DNA of 64,000 bases, from the NCBI GenBank assembly GCA_947259115.1, contig CAMYKS010000014.1, positions 1-64,000 on the forward strand, read 5' to 3'. The DNA is from an uncultured Desulfobulbaceae bacterium. Lineage in GTDB: Bacteria; Desulfobacterota; Desulfobulbia; Desulfobulbales; BM004. Position numbers and translations under genes: made by a program. Position 1 is the stretch's first letter; each line of letters starts with the position of its first letter. Positions 7,422-17,289 of the stretch are shown here, in pieces. The notes under the pieces are model-generated. The model did not search any database and was not told the origin of the DNA. It worked only from the letters and a program-made list of their open reading frames with translations.

Positions 7422-8777
7422 TTAGAGTTTGAAGTCCTGGGGCGTAATAGCATGTTTTTTCATGAGATTATAGAGATCGGCCCGGTATTTTCCGGCTAAT
7501 TCTGCTGCTTTGCTGACATTACCGTTGGTGATTTTAAGAAGATTGTGCAGATATTTTCTTTCAAATCCGGCGCGTGCTTCCTTAAGAGTGAGCATTTCGT
7601 CATGACCCGTTTTTGCCTGTAGAATAAGATCATCTTTAAGGGTATTGCTGTTTGTCATGGCAATGGCATATTCAATGGTATTTTCAAGCTCCCTGACATT
7701 ACCCGGCCAATCATGAAGCATAAGTTTCTGCATTGCAGCCGGAGTGATGGATTTAACCTTTTTCCCCATTAGATCACTGAATTTTTGGATAAAGTGATCA
7801 ACAAGAGGTGGAATATCTTCTTTTCTGTCCTTTAGAAGGGGGAGCTCAACCGGAATGACATGGATCCGGTAAAATAGATCCTCACGGAAATTCCCATTTT
7901 TCACCTCCTCCTTCAAATCCTTATTGGTTGCTACAATAATACGGACATCCACAGAGACAGGTTCTTCACTTCCCAATGGAACGAATGTTTTTTCCTGGAG
8001 AACCCGCAATAATTTCGCCTGAATAGAAAGAGGCATGTCACCTATTTCATCAAGAAAAATAGTTCCTTTATCTGCCCTGGTGAAAACTCCTTTACTGTTT
8101 TTCACTGCACCGGTAAAGGCTCCTTTCTCAAATCCGAAAAGTTCACTCTCCAGCAATGATTCAGGAATAGCAGCACAGTTAATTGCCAGGAATGAAAAAT
8201 CTTTCCTCTGACTGGAAATATGAATCGCCTTGGCTATCAGTTCTTTACCTGTGCCGCTGGCTCCGTAAATAGCGACATTTGATTCTGTGTCGGCAATTCG
8301 TGCAACCTTATCAAGAACGCTCCGCATCCGTTCACTTTTGGCAATAATATTTGCAAAATTAAACCGCTCCTCCAGAAGCTCTTTTAAGCGGCTGATCTCC
8401 CTCGTCAGTTGATTTTTTTCCCGGGCACGTTCAATCTGCAAAATCAACTCCCGGGAGTCAAAAGGTTTGGTCAAATAGGTGAAGGCGCCACGCCTCATAG
8501 CCTCGACCGCACTTTCTATGCTGCCGTGGGCAGTCAAGATGATCACCGGCATATCCGGATGAATAAGTCGAAGTTCCTCCATTAATGAAATGCCATCCTG
8601 CTTGACCAGCTGCAAGTCAATAACTGCAACATCAAAAACCTCCCGGATGGCAGCTTCTTTTGCCGCATTTTCATGATCAACTGCGACGACATCATATCCT
8701 GAATCTTCCAGCCTCATGTGAATAAGGTCTAAAAGGTTTCTGTCGTCATCAACGACCAGTATTTTAGTTTTCGCCAT
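7422..8777 (-). CDS. glrR: Sigma-54-dependent response regulator, GlrR/NtrC type
   Basis: A 451-residue transcriptional activator with three domains. The receiver (residues 4-120) has the acidic pair Asp10-Asp11, phospho-acceptor Asp54 and Lys in LTKPFD. The AAA+ sigma-54 interaction domain (about 145-380) has Walker A GASGTGKE, the GAFTGA loop that contacts sigma-54, and Walker B GTIFLDEIGD. The C-terminal Fis-like helix-turn-helix ends NVSKAAELAGKYRADLYNLM. Gene order kinase / TPR lipoprotein / activator on one strand matches enterobacterial glrK-qseG-glrR, where GlrR drives sigma-54 promoters of small RNAs. The ortholog name rests on architecture and order; AtoC/ZraR-like alternatives are possible. 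Targets may include the sigma-54 promoters at 25.1 and 26.2 kb, but this is a guess. Confidence 0.88.
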   Translation of the reverse strand: MAKTKILVVDDDRNLLDLIHMRLEDSGYDVVAVDHENAAKEAAIREVFDVAVIDLQLVKQDGISLMEELRLIHPDMPVIILTAHGSIESAVEAMRRGAFTYLTKPFDSRELILQIERAREKNQLTREISRLKELLEERFNFANIIAKSERMRSVLDKVARIADTESNVAIYGASGTGKELIAKAIHISSQRKDFSFLAINCAAIPESLLESELFGFEKGAFTGAVKNSKGVFTRADKGTIFLDEIGDMPLSIQAKLLRVLQEKTFVPLGSEEPVSVDVRIIVATNKDLKEEVKNGNFREDLFYRIHVIPVELPLLKDRKEDIPPLVDHFIQKFSDLMGKKVKSITPAAMQKLMLHDWPGNVRELENTIEYAIAMTNSNTLKDDLILQAKTGHDEMLTLKEARAGFERKYLHNLLKITNGNVSKAAELAGKYRADLYNLMKKHAITPQDFKL

Positions 8778-8795
8778 AACGTAAATATATATCTG

Positions 8796-9602
8796 TCAGC
8801 GGGTTAGTTGTTTTTTCTGCTGCTCAATATCAATATCAATCTGCTGTATTTTTTCTATGGTTCCAAAAAGTCCGAGCCAAATTCGCGACTCTTCAGCCAA
8901 CTCGCTATCCGGAAACTCTTTGATTAAGGCATGAAAGTAGTTCTGCGATTTCTTGTAATCCTTTGCCGGGTTGTCAACATGAGCATATATGAGGCCAAGA
9001 TTATAGAGCGCCTCATCTGCCGGCTTCTTTTTGCCGACTTCCTGCAAAATCAGCAAATTTTCCTGCACAGCTTTTTTGAAATTCTGATTTGTAACAATTT
9101 TACGCGGCGTAGAAAGCGGTACAGATTTTTTCTTGGTTTCTACAATTATTTCTTTTTGCGATGCTTTTTCTTCTGCCGCAGTGGTCAACTTTTCCTTGGT
9201 CGCAATAGTATCAAATAAGCTGATATAGGTTTTTGCTTCCGAGGTAAGCGAAGAATCAGGAAAATTCTCAATGAGCTTCTCAAAATAATATTGTGACAAA
9301 GCATAATCCTTGCTTTTATAATCATGGTGTGCATAAACTTCACCCAGAATATAAAGAGCCACATCTGCCGGAGGTTCCGTTTCACTTTCTTCGAGGACCT
9401 GTTCGCTTTGCACAATAATGGTTTCGAAAAAACCGTCTGCCATACTTGCCCTGTATTGCTCCAACTGCTCGTGCGCTTTTGAGACAGCGTTTTTGTCTTG
9501 TAACGGAGCACAAGCGACAATGTTGAGGAGAACAGCAATTATTATGGTAGCGGTAAAGTGAAATAAAACGTACTTCCCCGTCCTTCCTGACTTGTTGCCC
9601 AA
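8796..9602 (-). CDS. QseG/YfhG-like TPR lipoprotein
   Basis: A 268-residue predicted lipoprotein. A hydrophobic segment (residues 13-30) ends in a lipobox with Cys31 (NIVAC). The rest holds two repeats of an ALYxLGxxYAHxDxxxKDYxxSxxYFxxLIxxFPDS unit (about residues 80-120 and 195-245), a TPR/BamD-like arrangement. It starts at a TTG at 9602 with GGAGG six bases upstream, overlapping the end of the kinase gene by 61 bases, which implies translational coupling. In enterobacteria, outer-membrane QseG stimulates the GlrK kinase; the shared position suggests the same sensing role here. Orthology is inferred from order and domain type, since sequence similarity is low. Confidence 0.8.
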   Translation of the reverse strand: MGNKSGRTGKYVLFHFTATIIIAVLLNIVACAPLQDKNAVSKAHEQLEQYRASMADGFFETIIVQSEQVLEESETEPPADVALYILGEVYAHHDYKSKDYALSQYYFEKLIENFPDSSLTSEAKTYISLFDTIATKEKLTTAAEEKASQKEIIVETKKKSVPLSTPRKIVTNQNFKKAVQENLLILQEVGKKKPADEALYNLGLIYAHVDNPAKDYKKSQNYFHALIKEFPDSELAEESRIWLGLFGTIEKIQQIDIDIEQQKKQLTR

Positions 9603-10987
9603 ACCTTTCCTCCATGAGCATGGATTATCTGTTTAACAGTAGCCAATCCTAACCCTGTTCCCATTATCTTTTCACCTTTTGCCGCAACTATCTGTTGAAA
9701 TTTATGAAATATTCTTCCGAGGTCTTCCTCACGTATGCCGATACCTGTATCATGCACTGCAATTTCAACAAAATCTTCCTTTTCATGGGTTTCAAGTTTT
9801 ATAGAACCGTCTTCAGGGGTAAACTTGATAGCGTTTCCAATAATATTTCGTAAAACCTGCAGCATCCTCTCCTGATCAACGTTAACAGTCTGCAGGGCCA
9901 GGCATTTATTATCTATATATATATGTTTTGCTTCGGCTAAAGGCGTCAATTCTTCCAGAGATTTGTTTACCAGAAAGTAAAGATCTGTTGCTGCATATTG
10001 ATATTTCAGCATCCCTGCTTCCATTTTGGAAAGATCCAACAATGAATTTACCAAATCTATCAAACGATTGCTTGCCTGGACTATTATTTTAAGAATGCGC
10101 TGCTGCTTTGCAGTTATCCCTCCGCCAAGACCCTCAAGAAGCATTGAAGTTCCCTCTTTTATAGAAGCAAGGGGCGTTCTCAACTCGTGGGACATATGCG
10201 CAAAGAAATCGGACTTGATATCATCCACTTCCTGCAGCTTATGACACATGGTGTTAATAGCTGCAGCCAGTTCGGCGATAACAGGTGGTGATGTGACCTC
10301 GAGATCCCCCCTGAAATTTCCCTGGGATATTTTTATTGTTTTTGCCCGCATCACATCCAATGGTTTCTTAATGCTCCTGGTGATAATGAAAGCAACAATC
10401 AGGCCGGTTGATAAAGCAAAAATTGAAATCATTATGGCAACATTTTTCGCTTTATCACCGCTTTCACTTAAATTGACAATCTTGGTAAATATATTTTTCT
10501 CACTTGAATGCCTGATTTTTTTCAGCTGCTCAATAATTGTATCGGCAATTTTTTTCTTTTCTGCCGCATACTGTTCCGCTGGGTATGATCTGGCATTTCT
10601 TATCAGTTCTCGTTCTTCGGAAACCAGACGGCCAAATTTCTGGTGCTGAGCACCGATTGTATAGAATAAAAGTATAATTTCCTCTGAGGTTGTTTTTGTG
10701 ACAGCTTCTTTCAGGAGCTGATTGAATTCATTTTCCGCCAGCAGGTAGTTTTCATAGAGCGCTTCATCTTTTAAGATAACAAATTTTCGGTCATAACGGG
10801 ACTCTGACAGCAGGGCATCGGAAAGTTGCTTGGAGTATTCGAGGATTGATGTATCGTTCAGGATAATCGACCGGGTTGTTTGATTAAATCTGCTGAGATG
10901 GTAGATGAAATAGAGGCTGACCCCGGCAAGCATACTGAACAGCAGGAGATAACTGATTACAAGCCTGGCAAATATTGATAAGCGCAT
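9542..10987 (-). CDS. glrK: Membrane sensor histidine kinase, GlrK-like
   Basis: A 481-residue transmembrane kinase. TM1 is at about residues 10-30, a periplasmic helical region follows to about 180, and TM2 is at about 183-203 followed by a HAMP linker. The HisKA domain has phospho-acceptor His267 in HMSHELRTPL, and the HATPase domain has N box NIIGNAIKFTPEDG, G1 DTGIGI, F box IFHKFQQ and G2 GTGLGLA. First gene of the kinase-lipoprotein-activator operon. It should phosphorylate the adjacent GlrR-type regulator. The signal is unknown; in enterobacteria the system responds to envelope stress. Confidence 0.88.
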   Translation of the reverse strand: MRLSIFARLVISYLLLFSMLAGVSLYFIYHLSRFNQTTRSIILNDTSILEYSKQLSDALLSESRYDRKFVILKDEALYENYLLAENEFNQLLKEAVTKTTSEEIILLFYTIGAQHQKFGRLVSEERELIRNARSYPAEQYAAEKKKIADTIIEQLKKIRHSSEKNIFTKIVNLSESGDKAKNVAIMISIFALSTGLIVAFIITRSIKKPLDVMRAKTIKISQGNFRGDLEVTSPPVIAELAAAINTMCHKLQEVDDIKSDFFAHMSHELRTPLASIKEGTSMLLEGLGGGITAKQQRILKIIVQASNRLIDLVNSLLDLSKMEAGMLKYQYAATDLYFLVNKSLEELTPLAEAKHIYIDNKCLALQTVNVDQERMLQVLRNIIGNAIKFTPEDGSIKLETHEKEDFVEIAVHDTGIGIREEDLGRIFHKFQQIVAAKGEKIMGTGLGLATVKQIIHAHGGKVWATSQEGRGSTFYFTLPLP

Positions 10988-11590
10988 GTCCCTTGTCTTA
11001 TGATGTCATTATTAAGGTTTATTGATCCCGGCAGAAAGTTCGATTGATATAAATCTCCTCAATGCCGGTCAGACGATTCAAGCCATATCTGCACAAACAC
11101 CTTCACGGACCAGTGCATGCTTTTTTGTCATGCAGCTCAATTTTTACATTATATGCATTTGATGTCTAGTGTGCCAGAAACCTCATGCTGTATCAATATC
11201 TCAGGACCTTTGCTGCATAAATCGGGGTAAAATCCCATTTATCACGTAAAATTTTTTTTTATTTTGCAGCGTGTAATTGAAGCCGGACAGGTGCTTACAA
11301 AAGAAACCGCAAATGCATACCCTTCGAGCTGTTTAATAAACTCGGATTTACAAAAATAAACCCATGGCAGAAGCGGCCGATCTTTGGCAAAGTTAGATAT
11401 ATGAGTTATGCCGGGTGCGCGTAAAGGGGTAATAATGCCAGCAAGACGGATTTACCCCATGGATCTTAATGAGTGAATATTTACACAAATCATAGTGCAG
11501 CAAACAACTAAGCTGCAAGAGTTCGATAAATGTTCGCAATAGTAAATCAAGATAGTTTAGCTCATGTTACTGACCCTTGGAGTATCTTTT
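10988..11590. other. Divergent promoter region between two kinase genes
   Basis: About 600 AT-rich bases with no supported gene. It must contain the divergent promoters for the glrK-like operon and the six-PAS kinase. I searched for a GG-N10-GC sigma-54 signature on the minus strand and found only a poor candidate near 11165, which I do not call. Confidence 0.4.
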
Positions 11591-14500
11591 ATGAGTAGAG
11601 GAGCAAAGATTGACAAGAAGAAACAGGTGGCTGAAGAACTCGAGCGCAAAAGAACGCTGCGCAACAGGGCCGAGGATGTTTTGCGGGAAAAACACAAAGG
11701 CAAGATAACGAGAACCCCGGAGGAAGTTGAAAGTTTAATACACGAACTTGAGGTCCATCAGATTGAGCTTGAAATGCAAAACGAGGAACTGCGCCATGCT
11801 CAGATGGCATTACTGGAATCCTGCGACCATTATGCTGACCTCTACGACAATGCTCCAGTCGGTTACATTACAATCAATGATAAAGGATTAGTCCTCGGCG
11901 CGAACATAACCGTGGCTGATTTGCTGCACACAGAACGGAGAAAGTTGGCCAACAAGCGGTTTTCCCGGTTCATTTTTGATGATGACCAGGATATTTACTA
12001 TAAATACCGCCAAAACCTTCTTGAAAATAATGAGAGGATTTCATGTGAACTGCGGATGATGAAAACCGGGGGCCGGCAATTCTGGGCAAAGTTGGACTCT
12101 GTTCCCATGAATATTGATGGTGAAAATCCCGTTCATTTTCGAATAGCGATCACCGACATTACCAAGCTCAAACAGGTGGAGGAAAATTTAAGGACTACAG
12201 ATAAGCGTTTCAATAATGTTCTGAAATTGATGAAAAGCGGTGTCGGAATTTATAAGGCGATTGATGATGGTGAGGATTTCATTATTATCCATTCCTACCA
12301 GGCGGAGCTCTCGAGGTTAATTGAAACCAGTAAAGAATTAACAGGGAAAAGACTCCTGGATGTTTTTCCGGAAATTAAAGAACACGGATTGCTGGATGTT
12401 TTAAAACGTGTCTGGCATACAGGAAAACCCGAAAACCATACTGTTACCATGTCTGATGGTGAGGATAACATAGGTTGGCGGGAAAATTATATATATAGGC
12501 TTCCCACCGGAGAGATAGTATCCATTTATGAAGATATTACCGATCGCATGAAGATGGATATAGCGCTGCGTGACAGCGAGTATCTGTTCCGGTCCATTTT
12601 TGAAACGAGTCCTAATCCCATTAATATCAACAGACTGAAAGACGGAAAGTTCATTGCTGTAAATCATAGTTTCCTCAAGCTGATGGGTTATGCCGAGAGT
12701 GAGGTAATCGGTAAAACGGGTTTTGATATCAATGCCTGGCACGATCTGGCAAACCGCAAACTTTTTTTTGACATACTCTTGAAAGATGGGAAGGTAGAGA
12801 ATTTTGGGGCCAAATTCCGGCGTAAGGATGGCTCTCTGTTGACCGCTCAAGTTTCGTCTGCACTGATAATGTATAAGAATGAAGAGCATCTTCTTGCAAT
12901 TACCCGCGATATAACGGATCTGAAAAATGCCGAAAAGGCATTACAGAAGTCCCACGAACAACTGAAGAAAATGTACGCAATCAGGACTGGGGAGTTAGAA
13001 GATTCCGAGGTCAAATATTCCACCCTGGTGGAGGCTCTGCTGACCGGTGTCCATATGACTGATAAAGAGGAAATAGTGTTCAATAATGTGCAGTTCGAAA
13101 AAATATTCGGTTATGAAAAACATGAACTGCAGAACACGAGCATATTAGAATTAATCCATCCCCAGGACAAAGAGAAATTTAAAGAAATGTCACTAGCGCA
13201 GGACAATGAAGGTGAAGAGTTTGAAATCAGGGGGGTGAAAAAAAACGGCGACACTATCTACCTGCAGGGGAGAAACTCGACTCTTGATTTTAAGGGCAGA
13301 AAAATCATTTTAGGAAATATATCCGATATCACCAAGCGTAAACTGGCGGAGAAGGAATTACTCCATGCAAAGATAAACTATCGAATAGTAGCTGATTATA
13401 CTTACGACTGGGAATGGTGGTCAGACCATGACGGCACATTCCGCTATGTTTCCCCTGCATGTGAGCGCATTACCGGTTATAAGGCAGAGCAGTTTCTTGA
13501 AAATGGAAGTTTACTCAGGAAAATCATTGTTCCTGAAGACAGGGATATGTGGGACGAACATGATCATGAGTCCCATAAGGATGTCGGACTGCGCGAAATG
13601 CAATTCCGCATCAAGAGACCAAATGGAGATATCCGCTGGATAGAACATGCATGCCAGCCGGTATACACAAAAGAAAACGAGTACTTAGGCTTTCGCGCCA
13701 GTAACCGGGATACCACCGAGCGCAAGCTGGTAGAAAGAACGCTCAATGAGAACCGCAGGAGGCTGATCAAGGCCGAACAGATCGCGCGTATGGGCTTCAT
13801 GGATTGGAACCTGACGACGAATGAAATAGTGATGTCCAGGGAATTGTGCGACCTGTATGGGATTGATCCGGGAATGATTACGAGCGTTGAACAGATCGTG
13901 GAAATGGTGCATCCTGATGATATTCAGTTCGTGCAAGAGAATCTCAATTCAGCCATGCAGGGTTTACGTGAATACAACATTGACCACCGCATGGTCAGAC
14001 CGGACGGTAAAGTCATATGGGTGCACGCACGTGCAGACTTGGAACGGGACAAAGATGGCAGGCCCGGTTTCCTGATTGGCACTGTGATAGACATCACTGA
14101 ACGTAAGCGGGCAGAAAAAGAAAGGGATAAAGCCGATGCAGAATTGCGCCTTCTTTCAACTCAACTCCTGTCAGCCGAAGAAAGGGAAAGAAAACGCATA
14201 GCCAATGAAATCCATGACAGTATCGGCCAGGCTCTGTCGGCCATTAAATTCAGTATTGAAAATTCGTTATTATCCATCGAGACAGGTGCCCTCTCTTCTA
14301 CCCGGACGTCTCTTGAAAAGATTGTTCCCCTTACCCAGCAGACCATCGAGGAAGTCAGAAGGATAATCATGGACCTGCGTCCCTCTATTCTGGATGACCT
14401 GGGGCTCAAAGCGACTATCTCCTGGTTTTGCCGTGAATTCGAAACTGTTTATAGTGATATTGATGTTGAGACTGCAATACATGTTGAAGAATCCGACATT

Positions 14501-14866
14501 CCGGTGCAGATGAAAACGGTTATCTACAGAATTTTGCAGGAAGCTTTTAATAATGCCGCAAAACACAGCCGCACCGAACATATCCGTTTCAAACTGACGA
14601 AGAGCCGGGGCCATTTGGAATTGCTGGTTGAAGATGAGGGCTGCGGCTTTATTGTTGAAGAAGTTCTTGCCAGAACTTCTGACAAGAGAGGGATGGGGCT
14701 CGCCAGTATGCACGAACGCGCCCTGTTGTCAGGTGGGGACATCAGTTTCCTGTCAAAACCGGGAGTCGGCACCAAAATTCAGGTCTCATGGCCGATGAAG
14801 GCAATGTTTTTGAATACGGACGACATTTCAGTCAGCCCCGGCAAATCTAACAAGACCGCGCAGTGA
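11591..14866 (+). CDS. Cytoplasmic six-PAS NarL-type sensor histidine kinase
   Basis: A 1091-residue kinase without membrane segments. A basic N-terminus and an IHELEVHQIELEMQNEEL coiled linker are followed by six PAS domains (roughly residues 85-200, 205-320, 330-450, 465-580, 595-720 and 735-855), several ending in the DITxxK/R motif. A HisKA_3 dimerisation domain follows with His in RIANEIHDSIGQALS, then a HATPase with EAFNNAAKHS and DEGCGF. This class pairs with LuxR/NarL regulators, and one lies convergently 33 bases downstream. The start is the ATG at 11591, with GGAG about 9 bases before it; an upstream in-frame ATG at 11564 lacks a ribosome site. It shares its first PAS unit with the kinases at 17.5 and 22.6 kb. 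Ligand unknown. Confidence 0.9.
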   Translation: MSRGAKIDKKKQVAEELERKRTLRNRAEDVLREKHKGKITRTPEEVESLIHELEVHQIELEMQNEELRHAQMALLESCDHYADLYDNAPVGYITINDKGLVLGANITVADLLHTERRKLANKRFSRFIFDDDQDIYYKYRQNLLENNERISCELRMMKTGGRQFWAKLDSVPMNIDGENPVHFRIAITDITKLKQVEENLRTTDKRFNNVLKLMKSGVGIYKAIDDGEDFIIIHSYQAELSRLIETSKELTGKRLLDVFPEIKEHGLLDVLKRVWHTGKPENHTVTMSDGEDNIGWRENYIYRLPTGEIVSIYEDITDRMKMDIALRDSEYLFRSIFETSPNPININRLKDGKFIAVNHSFLKLMGYAESEVIGKTGFDINAWHDLANRKLFFDILLKDGKVENFGAKFRRKDGSLLTAQVSSALIMYKNEEHLLAITRDITDLKNAEKALQKSHEQLKKMYAIRTGELEDSEVKYSTLVEALLTGVHMTDKEEIVFNNVQFEKIFGYEKHELQNTSILELIHPQDKEKFKEMSLAQDNEGEEFEIRGVKKNGDTIYLQGRNSTLDFKGRKIILGNISDITKRKLAEKELLHAKINYRIVADYTYDWEWWSDHDGTFRYVSPACERITGYKAEQFLENGSLLRKIIVPEDRDMWDEHDHESHKDVGLREMQFRIKRPNGDIRWIEHACQPVYTKENEYLGFRASNRDTTERKLVERTLNENRRRLIKAEQIARMGFMDWNLTTNEIVMSRELCDLYGIDPGMITSVEQIVEMVHPDDIQFVQENLNSAMQGLREYNIDHRMVRPDGKVIWVHARADLERDKDGRPGFLIGTVIDITERKRAEKERDKADAELRLLSTQLLSAEERERKRIANEIHDSIGQALSAIKFSIENSLLSIETGALSSTRTSLEKIVPLTQQTIEEVRRIIMDLRPSILDDLGLKATISWFCREFETVYSDIDVETAIHVEESDIPVQMKTVIYRILQEAFNNAAKHSRTEHIRFKLTKSRGHLELLVEDEGCGFIVEEVLARTSDKRGMGLASMHERALLSGGDISFLSKPGVGTKIQVSWPMKAMFLNTDDISVSPGKSNKTAQ

Positions 14867-14898
14867 TAGTGTATTTTTAAAAAATCCTCTGACCAGAT

Positions 14899-15549
14899 CT
14901 AAATAATTTTATTTTCGATGGCATAAGCGGTAAGAGCTGCTGTATTATGGAGATCGAGTTTTTTCATGAGGTTGGCCCGGTGTTTTTCAACGGTCTTTTT
15001 ACTTATAAAAAGATGATCGGCAATATCTTTGTTTTTGTAGCCTTCGGCAATCAGTTTCAGGATTTCCCTTTCCCGGGAGGTAAGATTATCCCATGCTGAG
15101 ATGGCCTTTCCCTCCATTCTGTTTTCCAGATACACTTCAACTATTTTTTCCGAAATGCTCGGGCTGAGAAATATTTTCCCGTCCATTACATATTGAATTG
15201 CCAGGAACAGCTCACGCTGGGAGGCATCCTTCAGGACATAACCGTTGGCGCCGGCATCCAGCGTGGCCAGAACATATTCATCGCTTTTATGGACAGTGAG
15301 GGCAATTATCTTTATCAGAGGATTGCGGCTCTTGATTTCTCGTATTGCCTCCATGCCGTTCAATTTGGGCATGGAAAGATCAATTAACACAAGATCCGGC
15401 AAAAGTTTGTCCACAACGCGGATGGCTTCCCGTCCGTCTCCTGCCTCTCCAACAACTTCAAGATCCTTTTGGGTGGCGAGCAGAGCCCGCAGTCCCGCCC
15501 GCAGAATTGTGTGGTCCTCGGCAATAACGATTCGCTGTTTGGTATCCAT
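14899..15549 (-). CDS. NarL/FixJ-family response regulator
   Basis: A 216-residue regulator. The receiver (residues 5-120) has Glu11-Asp12, phospho-acceptor Asp57, and Lys in YVLKDAS. The LuxR-type helix-turn-helix (about 150-210) contains LTSREREILKLIAEGYKNKDI and KTVEKHRANLMKKL. The stop codons of this gene and the six-PAS kinase face each other across 32 bases. HisKA_3 kinases usually signal to regulators of this type, so the two are a probable pair despite opposite strands. Target genes unknown. Confidence 0.92.
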   Translation of the reverse strand: MDTKQRIVIAEDHTILRAGLRALLATQKDLEVVGEAGDGREAIRVVDKLLPDLVLIDLSMPKLNGMEAIREIKSRNPLIKIIALTVHKSDEYVLATLDAGANGYVLKDASQRELFLAIQYVMDGKIFLSPSISEKIVEVYLENRMEGKAISAWDNLTSREREILKLIAEGYKNKDIADHLFISKKTVEKHRANLMKKLDLHNTAALTAYAIENKII

Positions 15550-15810
15550 CAGGCGTATACCTTACAATAGTTTTCCTGTCCAGTTGGTTAAACTCAGCAA
15601 TCGTGCTTTTCTGCAAGAGCATCTTTACCGATTCTACCTGCCCCCCATAAAATATACTGTCTTATTGAGTTAAATATACAGGTATATCTCCATTTATCAT
15701 TTCAGTTTTAGTAAGTAAAGAATGAAATTGCAGATTCAGGCAAATGAAAAACTGCATGAAGTCATGACTTGCCGCGAATCAAGAGTCATCAATATTCAGG
15801 TGTGAAAATA

Positions 15811-16353
15811 ATGAGCAAAATATTAGTGCTGGAAAAAAATTCATTTTTTTGCGAGTTTCTGCAAAATCTCCTGCAAAGCCGGTTTCCGGAAATTGACATT
15901 AAAATTGCCCTCAACCAGGAAGAATGCCTGACCGCAATGCTTAATTTCAAGCCGCATATTCTGTTCCTGAATGTAAATCAACGGGAAGGTAAAGATGGTT
16001 TGGAACTGTTGGGCAAAATACGAGAAATGGATGCAACCACTACCATAATTATCTTAGCGGAATATGACTTATCCGAATACAGAAAAGTGGCGATTCTGGA
16101 AGGGGCCAACCATTTCATCTCCAAAGAGTTATGTACCGGCAAAGAAATCCTGGCACTGACAAAAAACATCCTCGGAATGCCATTATTTTCAGGTAAGGAG
16201 GCTAATGGAAGTGAACACGGGGGTAGGGCGACTAATGAGGAGAGTCTGGATCCTCCGCTTGAGCGCAGAAAAAAAAATAATGGTGGGCAGGCAATAAAGT
16301 TGAAGTATCTGAAAAAACATTCTGACCGGAGGAATAATGAAGTTACACCATAG
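15811..16353 (+). CDS. Degenerate receiver-domain protein lacking the phospho-acceptor Asp
   Basis: A 180-residue protein with one receiver-like domain (about residues 3-120) and a charged, Arg/Lys/Asn-rich tail. The acidic pair is replaced by Glu8-Lys9, and the acceptor position in ILFLNVN carries Asn54 instead of Asp; the conserved Lys in FISKEL is kept. Phosphorylation in the usual way is therefore unlikely, so this is probably a pseudo-receiver that acts by protein contact. The start is the ATG at 15811, preceded by AGGTG about 8 bases away. It is followed on the same strand by a normal receiver protein, and sits among PAS kinases that could be partners. Confidence 0.75.
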   Translation: MSKILVLEKNSFFCEFLQNLLQSRFPEIDIKIALNQEECLTAMLNFKPHILFLNVNQREGKDGLELLGKIREMDATTTIIILAEYDLSEYRKVAILEGANHFISKELCTGKEILALTKNILGMPLFSGKEANGSEHGGRATNEESLDPPLERRKKNNGGQAIKLKYLKKHSDRRNNEVTP

Positions 16354-16455
16354 GCTTTATCATCTGCGAATTTGTGTTTTGTTACCAAACCGCAAGGTGT
16401 CGGGGTCTTTATAACAAACAATCTTTTATCAATTGGCTAAACAGTGGAGATATTG

Positions 16456-16968
16456 ATGCAGAAAAAAAATGCCCATACAATTCTGGTTGTTGATGATGAA
16501 CCTGCAATACTTGAAATCGTTGAGGAATCATTAAATATGGCAGGGTATAATACACTCTGTGCTTCTAACGGTCATCAGGCTTTAGATCTGGTTAAAACAG
16601 GAAATGCAGCAGTTGATCTCCTCTTAACAGACGTCTGTATGCCCGGTATAACCGGAATTGATCTAGCTAAGCGGTTTGTCGTCCTGTTTCCGGAAATAAA
16701 AACACTCTTCATGTCCGGTGTAATCTCGCACCCTGATCTCTATTCCTCTTTCCTTGAGAAAAAATTTGTTCTCATACAGAAACCCTTTGAACTGGAGATC
16801 ATGCTGTCAATAGTGAAAAAAGCATTGAACACACCTGTGGAAGAATTTTTTTGCTACTATGCCGTCGCCAACAGAGGAAAAGAACAACTTGCGGCCGCAG
16901 GAAAGAACAATTGGGAGCGTCGTTTAACATCAGCAGAGGCAAGGATACCTGAAAAAATCTTGAAATGA
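16456..16968 (+). CDS. Single-domain response regulator
   Basis: A 170-residue protein. The receiver domain (residues 8-125) has Asp13-Asp14, acceptor Asp59 in LLLTDVCMPG, and Lys in VLIQKPFE, all intact. The C-terminal 45 residues have no known output domain. GGAG at 16446-16449 fixes the start at the ATG 16456 rather than the GTG at 16444. It probably relays phosphate from one of the neighbouring hybrid or PAS kinases to another protein; it resembles the receiver of the broken hybrid kinase at 22.6 kb in type. Confidence 0.85.
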   Translation: MQKKNAHTILVVDDEPAILEIVEESLNMAGYNTLCASNGHQALDLVKTGNAAVDLLLTDVCMPGITGIDLAKRFVVLFPEIKTLFMSGVISHPDLYSSFLEKKFVLIQKPFELEIMLSIVKKALNTPVEEFFCYYAVANRGKEQLAAAGKNNWERRLTSAEARIPEKILK

Positions 16969-17040
16969 TTTTTTAAGGCTTGCTTGAACTGATTGTAAAG
17001 GCGGTGCATCCATCTAAGACGAGGAGGATCAAAGAGCAAC

Positions 17041-17289
17041 ATGGAAGGTTACAGGCAAGAGGGCTATGACCTGGGATTCAGAGATGGCCAAAGAACAGGC
17101 GGGAGAATAAACAAAATATACACGGATGCTTTGTTCGCAGGCAGAAAAAACAATTTATCTCCTGAAGAGTCCCGTGCATTCATTACGGGATGGCATGATG
17201 GATTTACAGATGGCGTGGCTGAAATTGTAAAAAGAATGGTTTGTGAAGAAGGACTTGTGACGCAATATTTTCAAGATTTTAAGCTATAA
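17041..17289 (+). CDS. Small conserved-looking hypothetical protein
   Basis: An 82-residue soluble protein rich in Gly, Asp and Arg, with repeated G-Y/F-x-x-G-F-x-D-G patterns (EGYDLGFRDGQRTG near the start, GWHDGFTDGV near residue 52). Such patterns are seen in short helical proteins of unknown function. GAGGAGG lies about 13 bases before the ATG. It lies 72 bases after the receiver gene and may be cotranscribed with it. No function can be given. Confidence 0.55.
   Translation: MEGYRQEGYDLGFRDGQRTGGRINKIYTDALFAGRKNNLSPEESRAFITGWHDGFTDGVAEIVKRMVCEEGLVTQYFQDFKL

Noticed and set aside
11155..11180. Possible sigma-54 promoter (minus strand CTGGCACAC) upstream of the glrK-like gene
   Set aside because: The -12 GC is missing at the required 10-base spacing.
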